Source: Microvirga terricola (GTDB lineage Bacteria > Pseudomonadota > Alphaproteobacteria > Rhizobiales > Beijerinckiaceae). From it: 64,000 nt of DNA. Shown one piece after another: positions 9,001 through 17,958 of this stretch; position 1 is the first letter of the stretch; every line of letters begins with the position of its first letter. Both the position numbers and the translations under genes were made by a program. The stretch lies in contig NZ_JAATJS010000001.1 in the NCBI RefSeq assembly GCF_011777495.1, positions 1 to 64,000 on the forward strand. Reading direction: 5' to 3'. Below the pieces are notes generated by a model. The model worked only from the letters and a program-made list of their open reading frames with translations. It was not told where the DNA came from and ran no database searches.

Positions 9001-10190
9001 CGCATTTCCCTCCGAAACAATTGATCCACCCTCCCGAGAGCATCCTGTGCCCGCGATATGGCGGGGGATTGGGCAGCAACGTTTGTTTGATCAGAAGTCG
9101 CCTTTCCAACCGGAGGGCTCTCCGGTGAATTGCGGATATAGTTGGCCATGGAAAGCGCCGAGTCGAGCAGAGTGAGATCATTCACGGACAAAGCGGCCCT
9201 GTCTATCTTTCGCAGTTCGTCGACGCCGGGATCAAACCCCTTTGCCGTCACGATAGTCGCCGCGGCCCTGTAGAGCCGGGCCCTTGAGGCGCTCACCTTA
9301 TCGGAATCGGACAATACAAGCGCCTTATCTGAGGCGAGAATCGCAGCACTTGTCCGACCCTGGTCAATCGCCGAGCGTGCGACCAACAGATAGAGTTCTC
9401 TTCGACTGTCGGGCTCCATTTCATTGAGTATGACGACAAGTCTCCCGAACTGATTGGGATCCCGGGTGAATTCAAGCTGGGTTAAGGCCATCGCGAATCG
9501 TTGGCGGAAATTCCCGGAATAAATGGAGTGTCTGAAGCGGCGGATGTATTGCCTCGCCAGGAATTCGAACTTGTTGATGTCTCCCGTTTGGCTCGCGACG
9601 AAGATTGCGCGCCGAAGCGCTGACTCTTCGACAAGCGTTCCTGGCAATTGCAGCCTCACATAGTCGAGAAGTTGCATAGATCCGGCGGGATCGTCGCGAA
9701 CGGTCAGCGCCGATTTGACCAATGCCATTTGCCCCGCGAGGCTCGGCGGCAAAGTCACAACGTCGATATCATTGAAATAGCGCTTGGCGTCGGCTTCCCG
9801 TCCTTCGACGTAGGCGAGGGCGCCCTGCACGATACGTTCGTCCTGTCCCGAAAGAACGCCCAGAGACAGGAGCTTCCGAAGGATGACCGGCTTCCCGCCG
9901 CTGAGGACGAACGTCACCGCCGCACGCACGTTCTTCTTATCCTGCCAGGCCTGTGGATCAAGCGGAAACAACGTTTCGTCTATACGTGTCAGAAGCACCC
10001 GCTGTGCGGCGTGAGCCATCGTTGACCCGACGGCGATCTGGTCCTGCAACGCCTGGAGAGACCTGACCATCTCCACTGGATTCGTGTCGGCATTCTCGCC
10101 CTTGACCGCGACCGCCTCAGGCTCAGCTTTGATCGGAGAGGACGCCAGAAAGCCGAGAACCAGCAGGATGAGTGGTGGCGGACGGCGCAT
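8997..10190 (-). CDS. motC: Flagellar motor-associated periplasmic protein MotC
   Basis: MotC is a rhizobial periplasmic protein thought to support MotB in the flagellar motor. About 397 residues; a signal peptide (MRRPPPLILLVLGFLASSPIKA) is followed by a mainly helical region (PVEMVRSLQALQDQIAVG, then TPR-like segments). It lacks membrane anchors after the leader. ATG 10190 is used; a GTG one codon upstream overlaps the motB stop. Position between motB and fliK matches rhizobial gene order. Confidence 0.85.
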   Translation of the reverse strand: MRRPPPLILLVLGFLASSPIKAEPEAVAVKGENADTNPVEMVRSLQALQDQIAVGSTMAHAAQRVLLTRIDETLFPLDPQAWQDKKNVRAAVTFVLSGGKPVILRKLLSLGVLSGQDERIVQGALAYVEGREADAKRYFNDIDVVTLPPSLAGQMALVKSALTVRDDPAGSMQLLDYVRLQLPGTLVEESALRRAIFVASQTGDINKFEFLARQYIRRFRHSIYSGNFRQRFAMALTQLEFTRDPNQFGRLVVILNEMEPDSRRELYLLVARSAIDQGRTSAAILASDKALVLSDSDKVSASRARLYRAAATIVTAKGFDPGVDELRKIDRAALSVNDLTLLDSALSMANYIRNSPESPPVGKATSDQTNVAAQSPAISRAQDALGRVDQLFRREMR

Positions 10191-10192
10191 CA

Positions 10193-11383
10193 CTACGAAG
10201 GCTCTCGCAAAAGAATCTCAATTCGGCGATTGACCGCATCTTTCGGGTCCGATGCATTCTTCAAGCTGCGATCCGCGTGGCCCTCAACCCGCTCAATGCG
10301 GGCCTCGCTAACGCCGCCGCGGACGAGCATGTACGACGCCATGTGAGCACGCGCGGTCGACAAACGCCAGTTGTCATAGGTATCAGACTTGAACGGACGA
10401 CCGTCGGTATGACCTCGAATGACGATTTTCCCGGGACGAGAGCTGATGATCTTTGCAATGCGCTCCATGGCCTGAACGACCTTCGGTTGCGGCTCGGCCG
10501 AACCTATCGCAAACATGCTGAAGTCAATCTCATCCGTAACGCTGATGAGTATCCCCTCACCAGTGCGACTGACCTCGATATGCGGCCCGGCCTTTCCAGA
10601 TGACTGAGTAACTTTTGCGATCTCCGCCTGGATTTGACTCTCCTGCGAGTTCACGGCCTGCTTTTCGGCTCTTGTCTCCTTCTCAGCAGGCTGCGCGGCC
10701 GTCACCCCGGCATTTCCGCTATCCTTCACCCGAGTTTCCGCAGTGGCTTGCTGGGGAGACGCTAGCACATCGAGCTTGCGCTCTTTGGGGACCGGAGACA
10801 CCGTTTGCGGATCGCCTGGTGCATTGCTTTTTGGCTTCGGCATTGACGCCATCTGCCAGTAGAGCGGGTCGAACGGATCTCGATAAACCTCGCCTCCGTT
10901 CATGCCCGGCTCGCCGGCAGTCCCTGGCGTCAACTCAACCCCCTCGGCCTCAGGCTGATGCTCCTGCTCAGCCTCCGCCGCGAGTTTGGCGAGAATCGCG
11001 TAGGGATCCTGAAAGAGGGCTCCCTCCTTGAATCGTGGCCTTTGGACACGAGGTGACGGGCCGCCCGGCGCTTCGTCAATCACCTTGGTAGAGAGCGGCT
11101 TCTTCTCGGTTTCCGGCTCACTTTGGGAGGGAGTATTGTTTGACTCCTTCAACCCTTTGCGGTCGGGGGTGCTTTCCGCGAGATGGATAGGATTGAAGTA
11201 GTTCGCGACGCTCGCTTTCGTCTCTTTCCCCATCGCGCTAATCAGCCACATGACGAGAAAGAACGCCATCATCGCGGTCATGAAGTCGGCGTGAGCGATC
11301 TTCCAGACTCCGCCCTTGTGCTGTTCTTCTTCAGCCTCGTATCGACGGACGATGATGATCTCTTGCTTGGTTGGATCGGCCAT
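10193..11383 (-). CDS. motB: Flagellar motor stator protein MotB
   Basis: Peptidoglycan-anchored stator subunit that works with MotA. One N-terminal membrane helix carries the conserved proton-path Asp (AHADFMTAMMAFFLVMWLIS). A long Pro/Glu-rich linker of more than 150 residues, unusual for enteric MotB but usual in rhizobia, precedes the C-terminal OmpA-like domain (KIVIRGHTDGRPF ... RVEGHADRSL). ATG 11383 is chosen over an upstream in-frame start because AGGA stands seven bases before it and the following residues MADPTKQEIIIVRR are typical. motA is not in this window. Confidence 0.93.
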   Translation of the reverse strand: MADPTKQEIIIVRRYEAEEEQHKGGVWKIAHADFMTAMMAFFLVMWLISAMGKETKASVANYFNPIHLAESTPDRKGLKESNNTPSQSEPETEKKPLSTKVIDEAPGGPSPRVQRPRFKEGALFQDPYAILAKLAAEAEQEHQPEAEGVELTPGTAGEPGMNGGEVYRDPFDPLYWQMASMPKPKSNAPGDPQTVSPVPKERKLDVLASPQQATAETRVKDSGNAGVTAAQPAEKETRAEKQAVNSQESQIQAEIAKVTQSSGKAGPHIEVSRTGEGILISVTDEIDFSMFAIGSAEPQPKVVQAMERIAKIISSRPGKIVIRGHTDGRPFKSDTYDNWRLSTARAHMASYMLVRGGVSEARIERVEGHADRSLKNASDPKDAVNRRIEILLREPS

Positions 11384-11385
11384 GG

Positions 11386-12000
11386 TCAATCCTGTCGCAC
11401 CGCGTCCGCGAGGCGCTGTGTCCAAGTTGCGAACTGGGTCTCAATGACGGCGTCGCCCATGGCAACGCGGATCTCAGAAGTCCCGTCGGGAACGAACTCC
11501 GCGGCCGGGAGGCAGTTTCCCAATTTTTCCTTCAGCGCTGAAAGCAGGTCTTCCGAGCCTCGAATTGTCATCGAGACGCCCCCGCCGTCCGCCAATCCCA
11601 TCAGTGTCGCGCGCAGATCATCGAGAACTCGGGCGCACATCCTTTCCGTTAGGAAGGGGGCCAAAAGTCGTGCGATCCGGGAGATAAGGCTGCCCTCTAT
11701 TGCACGAAGTGACCCGGATAACTCGATGGCCAGCTTCTCACTTTCGTCTCGAATCCATTCTTCCCGAGAAGCCGCGAGGATTTGATCGGCGCGTGCTCTC
11801 TCAACCGCAATCGCCTCATCGAACTTTGCTTGAGAATTCGCGCGCTCTTCCTTTCTCACTCGCTCCTCTGCCTCGCGGACGAGTGAAGCCGTATCTTCGA
11901 TCGGTTCTGAGGAATCCCGCTCGCGCTCCTGGTGAACCAGATTGTCGAAAGCTCCATCGACCTGAAAATCGATAAGATATCGCGAAATCGCGCTTACCAT
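11386..12000 (-). CDS. fliH: FliH-like flagellar export/assembly protein
   Basis: Predicted 204-residue cytoplasmic protein with a central charged coiled coil (about 40-95) and a C-terminal region ending in FATWTQRLADAVRQD. FliH regulates the export ATPase FliI; the assignment rests on position between fliF and motB and on the general helical pattern, as FliH sequences are weakly conserved. The ATG overlaps the fliF stop as TGATG (11998-12002), implying coupled translation. fliI is absent from the window. Confidence 0.65.
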   Translation of the reverse strand: MVSAISRYLIDFQVDGAFDNLVHQERERDSSEPIEDTASLVREAEERVRKEERANSQAKFDEAIAVERARADQILAASREEWIRDESEKLAIELSGSLRAIEGSLISRIARLLAPFLTERMCARVLDDLRATLMGLADGGGVSMTIRGSEDLLSALKEKLGNCLPAAEFVPDGTSEIRVAMGDAVIETQFATWTQRLADAVRQD

Positions 12001-13640
12001 CAGGCTGCCTCCGCCTGGAGCAGCCACTGTTTCAGGATCGCTGCGGCTTGGTCTTCATCGAACTCAACCATCTGTTCGAGCTTTTTCTGCGGAGAGCGAT
12101 TCAGTTTTCCGGTCAGATCCTCAATGAGGTTCGGAACTGTCGCTGCCTCGATTTGCGCGGTGCCCGCAGCAGTCTCGACGCCGGCATCGTCCCCAATTAG
12201 TGCAGGTGCGGATGCGCCATATGCCTGCTCGGCTTCCGGCCGGGCTAGGATCGCGGTCACGGCGGGCCGCAGGCCGAACCAAATCAAGAGGGTTGCGACA
12301 ATCAGAATTGTCGCCGCATTAATGATGTTCCCGAATTGGCGCATCAGCACTTCGACAAGGCTCAGAGGCGGCGTCGGTTCCATCATCCGGCCGTCATCAA
12401 CAAAGCTGACGGCCGCAACCTTTATCTGGTCCCCCCGTGCCTGATTAAATCCGGCAGCGGACGACACCAACTGCTCGATTTCCGCGATGCGGGCATCGAT
12501 ATCGGCGCGCGTTTGATCGCCACCGCTCGGCGTGGCCAAGCGGCTGCGATTCACGAGAACTGCGACGGATAGATTCTTGATCGCGTAGCCGTCACTAACC
12601 GTTTGAACCGTCTTTGAGGAAATTTCATAGTTCGTCAGCTCCTCGCGGCGCTGATTATCCTCGCTCGAATTCTCACCACCATCGGCTCGGACCTGTTGGT
12701 TCGGGATATTTTGCTGAACCGTCGTCGGCTTCTGGCTGCTTCGGTTCTGCGAAACCTCTGTCTCCTTGACTGTACGAACCGAGCGCTCAACCTTCGATTC
12801 CGGATTGTAAATCGTCTCACTGGTGTTGGTCTTGTCCGTGTTGAGGCGGGCTGCAACGCTGACCTCGAAATTTCCAAGACCTAGATAGGGCGCAAGGGTC
12901 TTGCGAATGTTATCTTGGATTTCCCGACCGACCACGCGCTCGAGGCTTGCCATCTTGCCCGTAGCAACATTCGCGCCATCGTCACCGGACATAAGCAACG
13001 TGCCATCCGTGTTCAGCACGGTCACTCGGTCGACCTTCATGCCAGGAATCGCCGCGGCAACAAGGTGGCGGATCGCCTGAGCGGAGGCCATGTCATCTGC
13101 CTGCTCTGTGCGAACGACGACGGAGGCCGATGCCGGCTGCTGCTCACGACGAAATGAGCCGCGATCCGGCATGACGATATGAACGCGCGCTGCTTTCACA
13201 CCTTTCATTGTTTGAATGGTTCGCGCGATTTCGCCCTCAAGCGCTCGGACCCGGGTGACTTCCTGCATAAATGAAGTCAGGCCAAGCGACCCAAGATCAT
13301 TGAAAAGCTCATATCCTGACTTGGTGCTCTGCGGCAGCCCCTTCTCGGCAAGGATCATTCGCGCCTGCGCTGTCTTTCCATAGCTCACGAGAACTGCCGT
13401 CCCATCAGCGCTCACATCGAAGGGAATGGCGGCGTCCTTCAGCGCGGCACCGATTCGGCTTACGTCTTCGCGCTCAAGCCCGGTATATAGAACTTCTTGC
13501 GCCGGACGGCTCAGATAGTATGCCCCCAAACCCACCGCCAGGAATACAGCCAGCCCGATGATGCCTAATGCGGCAAGGCGGCGCGCTCCGAGTTCAAGGA
13601 GATTACTCCAGAGTTTCTCGGCGTGTTGGCGACCAGTCAT
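12000..13640 (-). CDS. fliF: Flagellar MS-ring protein FliF
   Basis: Builds the membrane ring at the base of the flagellum. 546 residues: a first membrane helix (about 23-43, LAALGIIGLAVFLAVGLGAY), two ring-building modules (RPAQEVLYTGLEREDVSRI; TMKGVKAARVHIVMPDR), a flexible region rich in Ser/Gln/Asn, a second membrane helix (about 435-460) and a cytoplasmic tail (KLNRSPQKKLEQMVEFDEDQ) that would contact FliG. It is first in the fliF-fliH-motB-motC-fliK-slt series. Confidence 0.94.
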   Translation of the reverse strand: MTGRQHAEKLWSNLLELGARRLAALGIIGLAVFLAVGLGAYYLSRPAQEVLYTGLEREDVSRIGAALKDAAIPFDVSADGTAVLVSYGKTAQARMILAEKGLPQSTKSGYELFNDLGSLGLTSFMQEVTRVRALEGEIARTIQTMKGVKAARVHIVMPDRGSFRREQQPASASVVVRTEQADDMASAQAIRHLVAAAIPGMKVDRVTVLNTDGTLLMSGDDGANVATGKMASLERVVGREIQDNIRKTLAPYLGLGNFEVSVAARLNTDKTNTSETIYNPESKVERSVRTVKETEVSQNRSSQKPTTVQQNIPNQQVRADGGENSSEDNQRREELTNYEISSKTVQTVSDGYAIKNLSVAVLVNRSRLATPSGGDQTRADIDARIAEIEQLVSSAAGFNQARGDQIKVAAVSFVDDGRMMEPTPPLSLVEVLMRQFGNIINAATILIVATLLIWFGLRPAVTAILARPEAEQAYGASAPALIGDDAGVETAAGTAQIEAATVPNLIEDLTGKLNRSPQKKLEQMVEFDEDQAAAILKQWLLQAEAA

Positions 13641-13714
13641 GCACAGACCCGACTTCTAACGATATCGTCTCAGCGGCAATGTCTCTTTCTAATCTTGCGC
13701 GGAGATTGCGTAGC

Positions 13715-13744
13715 AAAAAGGCCACGCCCTTTTGGGGCGTGGCC
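13715..13744 (-). terminator. Rho-independent terminator of first flagellin gene
   Basis: A ten-base perfect stem (GGCCACGCCC, 13720-13729, with 13735-13744) and a five-base loop, followed on the minus strand by a run of T (complement of aaaaa). It lies about 30 bases after the flagellin stop and would isolate the flagellin transcript from fliF. Confidence 0.9.
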
Positions 13745-13775
13745 TGTCGACGCTATCCTCGGATGAGGGATGCGA

Positions 13776-14945
13776 TTAGCGGAAGAGCGAGAGGATGCTC
13801 TGCGTGTTGCCGTTCGCAATGCTGAGTGCCTGAACGCCGAGCTGCTGCTGAACCTGCAGCGCCTTGAGGCGGGTGGATTCTTCTTCCATGTCCGCATCGA
13901 CGAGGGTACCGATGGAGCGCTCGTTCGCTTTGATCAGCGATTCGACGAAGGTCGTCTGCGAGGTGATTTGCGTCTTGTTCGCGCCGAGCGTGGTGGCCGC
14001 TTCGGTCATGGCGTTGAGCGCCTTGTCGACAACCGCGATGTAGGCGCGAAGCTTCGACAGGTCCTGGTTCTGGATCGCCGAGATGTCGAGCTTATCCACA
14101 GACAGAGCGTAGTGCTTGTACGCGCCGTCCTCGTCCTTGCCGAAGACGCCCCATTCCTTGTTGAGGATGCCGCCCGCACCGTCCGCGTCCTTGACGGCAG
14201 CCGCGTTGGCCGTGTCGATGGCCGTGGCGTAGGTCGCCTTCGCAGTGTCGAAGGTGGTCTTGGCCGTGTCGTAAGCCGTCTTCGCCGCCGCGTCCTTGAT
14301 GCTCGCCTCCCAGGTCGCCTGGTCGGTATCCCACTGGGTCTCCGCCGCCTGGAACGCCGCCTTGCCGGCCGCGATGTTCGCATCCACACCGCCGCCAGCC
14401 GAAGCCGTCGTGGTCTTGTCGTAGAGCTTCGTTTCGTCAACCGAAACGTTCACGGTATCGACAGTGATGGCGCCGTCGACGCGGGTGAATGAAGCAACGA
14501 TCTTGCGGTCGGATATGTAGTTGCCTGCGCCCGAATCCGTGGACAGCCAGTTCTCGCCGGACACCACCGAGGAGTCTGCAGTCGACTTGATCTTGTTCAG
14601 GATGGCGCTGATTTCGGTCTGGATCTTACCGCGATCGACGTTCGGCGACATCGCTGCGGTGAGCTTCGCCTGGATCGACTTCATGTCTTCAATGGCGCTG
14701 TTCATGCCGTTGAAGGCGGTATCGACCGAGTTCGCGCCGAGGCCGAGAGCGTCCTTCACCGCGCCGAGCGAGCCATTGTCGGCACGGATCGTCGTGGCAA
14801 TCGACCAGTAGGCCGCGTTGTCGGCAGCGTTCGAGACCTTCAAGCCCGTCGAGATGCGGCTGCTGGTCTTGTCGAGTTCTCCGGCGATGCTCTTCAGCGT
14901 CGTCAGAGCAGTCATGGCGGAATTATTGGTGAGAAGGCTAGACAT
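13776..14945 (-). CDS. Flagellin (copy 1)
   Basis: Filament subunit of 389 residues. N-terminal D0/D1 helices (MSSLLTNNSAMTALTTLKSI, ISTGLKVSNAADNAAYWSIA) and C-terminal helices (RLKALQVQQQLGVQALSIAN, ending SILSLFR) are typical. The middle holds an Ala/Thr/Asp-rich insert (about 185-265) with a seven-residue periodicity (YDTAKTT, FDTAKAT, YATAIDT) that suggests a helical coiled-coil outer domain. Exactly the same length as the neighbouring copy and almost identical in this insert. ATG 14945 with AAAGGGA upstream is preferred to an in-frame start 12 codons earlier. It has its own terminator and leader hairpin. Confidence 0.94.
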   Translation of the reverse strand: MSSLLTNNSAMTALTTLKSIAGELDKTSSRISTGLKVSNAADNAAYWSIATTIRADNGSLGAVKDALGLGANSVDTAFNGMNSAIEDMKSIQAKLTAAMSPNVDRGKIQTEISAILNKIKSTADSSVVSGENWLSTDSGAGNYISDRKIVASFTRVDGAITVDTVNVSVDETKLYDKTTTASAGGGVDANIAAGKAAFQAAETQWDTDQATWEASIKDAAAKTAYDTAKTTFDTAKATYATAIDTANAAAVKDADGAGGILNKEWGVFGKDEDGAYKHYALSVDKLDISAIQNQDLSKLRAYIAVVDKALNAMTEAATTLGANKTQITSQTTFVESLIKANERSIGTLVDADMEEESTRLKALQVQQQLGVQALSIANGNTQSILSLFR

Positions 14946-14978
14946 GCGGCGTCCCTTTGGTGAGCGAAATGGTCGGGA

Positions 14979-15001
14979 CATACCGGGCTTTCACCGGTAT
15001 G
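14979..15001 (-). promoter_or_regulatory. Conserved leader hairpin of flagellin copy 1
   Basis: An eight-base perfect stem (CATACCGG at 14979-14986, CCGGTATG at 14994-15001) with a seven-base loop, 34 bases before the flagellin ATG. The same stem occurs at the same place before the second flagellin, with a changed loop, and the flanking words (GGCAG, TCATGCCTTCG) are also shared. It could be a target for post-transcriptional control such as by FlbT, which acts on flagellin leaders in alphaproteobacteria (inference). Confidence 0.6.
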
Positions 15002-15111
15002 GCAGGGCGGCGTCATGCCTTCGAGCGGGCTTATAGCGTAATGCTCAATCTGCCATATCGGCTTTTTTAACTGACGAACCTTGCGTGGAGCTGTGCTCCA
15101 GGACGCAAAAT

Positions 15112-15142
15112 AAAAAAGCCACGCCCTGGGGGGAGCGTGGCT
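15112..15142 (-). terminator. Rho-independent terminator of second flagellin gene
   Basis: Stem AGCCACGC (15117-15124) with GCGTGGCT (15135-15142), extended loosely by C/G pairs, and followed on the minus strand by TTTTTT. It lies 40 bases after the stop of flagellin copy 2 and separates the two flagellin units. Confidence 0.88.
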
Positions 15143-15182
15143 CTTGCGTCACTCCCCGACGGATCGGGGAATGAGCTTAGTC

Positions 15183-16352
15183 TTAGCGGAAGAGCGAGAG
15201 AATGCTCTGGGTGTTCGAGTTCGCGATGGAGAGCGACTGAACGCCGAGCTGCTGCTGAACCTGCAGCGCCTTGAGACGGGTGGACTCTTCTTCCATGTCG
15301 GCATCAACGAGGGTACCGATGGAGCGCTCGTTCGACTTGATGAGCGATTCGACGAAGGTCGTCTGCGATGTGATCTGCGTCTTGTTCGCGCCGAGCGTGG
15401 TGGCCGCTTCGGTCATGGCGTTGAGCGCCTTGTCGACAACCGCGATGTAGGCGCGAAGCTTCGACAGGTCCTGGTTCTGGATCGCCGAGATGTCGAGCTT
15501 GTCCACAGACAGAGCGTAGTGCTTGTACGCGCCGTCCTCGTCCTTGCCGAAGACGCCCCATTCCTTGTTGAGGATGCCGCCCGCACCGTCCGCGTCCTTG
15601 ACGGCAGCCGCGTTGGCCGTGTCGATGGCCGTGGCATAGGTCGCCTTCGCAGTGTCGAAGGTGGTCTTGGCCGTGTCGTAAGCCGTCTTCGCCGCCGCGT
15701 CCTTTGTGCTCGCCTCCCAGGTCGCCTGGTCAGTGTCCCACTGGGTCTCCGCCGCCTGGAACGCCGCCTTGCCGGCCGCGATGTTCGCATCCACACCGCC
15801 GCCAGCCGAAGCCGTCGTGGTCTTGTCGTAGAGCTTCGTGTCGTCCACCGACACGTTCACGGTGTCGACCGAAATGGCTCCGTCGACGCGGGTGAACGAG
15901 GCGACGATCTTACGATCGGAAGTGTAGTTACCTGCGCCCGAATCCGTCGACAGCCAGTTCTCACCGGACACCACCGACGAGTCGGCAGTCGACTTCATCT
16001 TGTTGAGGATCGAGTTGATTTCGGTCTGGATCTTACCGCGATCGACGTTCGGCGACATCGCCGCCGTCAGCTTGGCCTGGATCGACTTCATGTCTTCAAT
16101 GGCGCTGTTCATGCCGTTGAAGGCGGTATCGACCGAGTTCGCGCCGAGGCCGAGAGCGTCCTTCACCGCGCCGAGCGAGCCATTGTCGGCACGGATCGTC
16201 GTGGCAATCGACCAGTAGGCCGCGTTGTCGGCAGCGTTCGAGACCTTCATACCGGTGGAGATACGGCTGCTGGTCTGGTCGAGCTGCCCTGAGATGCTCT
16301 TCAGCGTCGTCAGAGCGGTCATCGCGGAGGTATTCGTGAGAAGGCTAGACAT
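15183..16352 (-). CDS. Flagellin (copy 2)
   Basis: Filament subunit of 389 residues, the same length as copy 1. Differences from copy 1 are confined to scattered substitutions (for example TNTSAM for TNNSAM, SGQLDQ for AGELDK, SIANSNTQ for SIANGNTQ), while the central Ala/Thr/Asp insert differs by only one residue (EASTKD for EASIKD). ATG 16352 is preceded by TAAAGGGAC. Its own leader hairpin and terminator indicate a monocistronic unit. The two genes are tandem and in the same direction. Confidence 0.94.
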   Translation of the reverse strand: MSSLLTNTSAMTALTTLKSISGQLDQTSSRISTGMKVSNAADNAAYWSIATTIRADNGSLGAVKDALGLGANSVDTAFNGMNSAIEDMKSIQAKLTAAMSPNVDRGKIQTEINSILNKMKSTADSSVVSGENWLSTDSGAGNYTSDRKIVASFTRVDGAISVDTVNVSVDDTKLYDKTTTASAGGGVDANIAAGKAAFQAAETQWDTDQATWEASTKDAAAKTAYDTAKTTFDTAKATYATAIDTANAAAVKDADGAGGILNKEWGVFGKDEDGAYKHYALSVDKLDISAIQNQDLSKLRAYIAVVDKALNAMTEAATTLGANKTQITSQTTFVESLIKSNERSIGTLVDADMEEESTRLKALQVQQQLGVQSLSIANSNTQSILSLFR

Positions 16353-16391
16353 GTTTGCTGTCCCTTTAAAATGAAATGGAAATTTCGGGGA

Positions 16392-16414
16392 CATACCGGA
16401 CTTCCACCGGTATG
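16392..16414 (-). promoter_or_regulatory. Conserved leader hairpin of flagellin copy 2
   Basis: Stem CATACCGG (16392-16399) and CCGGTATG (16407-16414) with a seven-base loop, 40 bases before the ATG at 16352. The stem bases are identical to those before copy 1 while the loop differs, which favours a selected RNA structure. Confidence 0.6.
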
Positions 16415-16595
16415 GCAGCTCGGCTTCATGCCTTCGGACCGAACCTCATACGTTTCGATCCAATCTGCCATGATTGTCATGGTGACAACTGAAGCCTGTA
16501 CCAAGCTGCGGTCATCGTCAAGCCTTAGTAGCCCGATGGTCTGATCTAAGTCGCTATGATCTTAAAATTTGCTTAACGGAACGCGGATCGTCTCC

Positions 16596-17351
16596 TTAGA
16601 AGTAAGATCGCACCAGCCCGCTGATAAGCATGTTCCACCCGTCGATGAGGACGAAGAATAATATCTTGAACGGGAGGGAAATGACCGTCGGCGGCATCAT
16701 CATCATACCCATCGACATCACCAATGTCGCGACAATCATGTCAATGACGAGAAACGGCAGGGCGATCAGGAACCCGATCTCGAACCCTCTCCGCAGCTCC
16801 GAAATCATGAAGGCAGGAATAAGAATGCGCAGATCGATCTTCTGGTCGTCCTGTGACTTTTGAAAGCTGCTCGCCGCGAGATCGCTAAAAGTTTGAAGAT
16901 CCTTTGGACGCACGTGAGTGAGCATGAATTCGCGGAACGGGTCCGCGACCTTTTTGAAGGCCTCGGCCTCCGAAATTCTGTTCTCAGTCAAAGGGCGAAT
17001 GCCGTCCTGCCAGGCGCGATCGAACGTCGGCGCCATGACATAGAAGGTCATAAAGAGCGACAGGCTTATCAGGAACAAATTTGCCGGGGTGCTCTGGAGC
17101 CCGAGCCCGGACCTTAAGAACGACAGAGCAACAACGAACCGCGTGAAACTTGTCACCATAATCAGAAGACCAGGCGCAACGGAGAGTACCGTTAGAAGTG
17201 CAATGAGCTGAATAATGCGGCCGCTAACGGCACCGTCTCCGGCGGGGATCAGCGACTCAAGACCCGGAACCTGAGCACTTGCGCTTGTCGCAAATGTGGA
17301 GAATAGCAATATTGAAAAGAACCTGACAATCATAGCGATAATGAGCCCCAT
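16596..17351 (-). CDS. fliP: Flagellar export gate protein FliP
   Basis: Inner-membrane component of the flagellar type III export gate. 251 residues with a cleavable leader (ending ASA), then four membrane segments and the family signatures SFTRFVVALSFLRSGLGLQ, PANLFLISLSLFMTFYVMAP and SMGMMMMPPTVISLPFKILF. Last gene of the series starting at flgB; a gap of about 80 bases separates it from fliL. The start may be the ATG at 17351 or the ATG six codons later (MIVRFFSILL); no clear ribosome site decides it. Confidence 0.94.
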   Translation of the reverse strand: MGLIIAMIVRFFSILLFSTFATSASAQVPGLESLIPAGDGAVSGRIIQLIALLTVLSVAPGLLIMVTSFTRFVVALSFLRSGLGLQSTPANLFLISLSLFMTFYVMAPTFDRAWQDGIRPLTENRISEAEAFKKVADPFREFMLTHVRPKDLQTFSDLAASSFQKSQDDQKIDLRILIPAFMISELRRGFEIGFLIALPFLVIDMIVATLVMSMGMMMMPPTVISLPFKILFFVLIDGWNMLISGLVRSYF

Positions 17352-17434
17352 GCGTAGCGCGAATCGTGCCCCACGAGTTGCGCTAGTGCGTACTTCAAGC
17401 CTGCGTGTAATTCTCTAGTTACGTCGTCGATCGC

Positions 17435-17935
17435 TTATTGAACAACAAGAGTTTCGACAATCAGTTCGCGCACCAAGCCTTTCGATCGCATCTGCGCGCG
17501 CTCATTCAAATCTTCTCTCAGGTGATGCAGCCCGCTCGCCCCCTCGATCTGCGGGAGCGTGAGAGTCCTCAGATAAGCCAGGACATCTTGGCGGATCTCG
17601 GCTGCCATCACATCCGGGTTCTGCATGGACCCGTTGGTAAATACGATAGACGATTCAAGCCTAATCCACGTTTCAGCCGAACCCGAGAGATTTGTGACAA
17701 CCGGCGCGAGACCCTTTATGGCCATGTCGCCGGAGTACTTTAAGACCTGGGAGGTCTTATCCTGCTCCCCCTTTTTCTTCTCATCCACGGCCCGCTCGAC
17801 CGTTGCGACCATGTAAAAGCCGAAGCCGCCGCCCGTTATAGCCGCAAGAACCGTCAAGACGAGCAAGATCATAAGCCAGCTTCCGCTGCCCTTCGCCGAT
17901 GAGGCTGACTTCGAAGAGGCCCGCTTTTTTGCCAT
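17435..17935 (-). CDS. fliL: Flagellar basal-body-associated protein FliL
   Basis: Single-pass inner-membrane protein that supports the stator. 166 residues: a Lys/Ser-rich cytoplasmic tail, a membrane helix (about 20-42, WLMILLVLTVLAAITGGGFGFY) and a periplasmic domain ending REDLNERAQMRSKGLVRELIVETLVVQ, typical of the family. Located between flgH and fliP as in other rhizobia. Confidence 0.9.
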   Translation of the reverse strand: MAKKRASSKSASSAKGSGSWLMILLVLTVLAAITGGGFGFYMVATVERAVDEKKKGEQDKTSQVLKYSGDMAIKGLAPVVTNLSGSAETWIRLESSIVFTNGSMQNPDVMAAEIRQDVLAYLRTLTLPQIEGASGLHHLREDLNERAQMRSKGLVRELIVETLVVQ

Positions 17936-17958
17936 TCAAATCGCTTTCCTCATGACTG

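Noticed and set aside
15144-16292. 382-codon plus-strand open frame opposite flagellin copy 2 (and a shorter one opposite copy 1)
   Set aside because: Leu/Arg/Val-rich shadow produced by the codon bias of the real flagellin genes; no ribosome site or domain.
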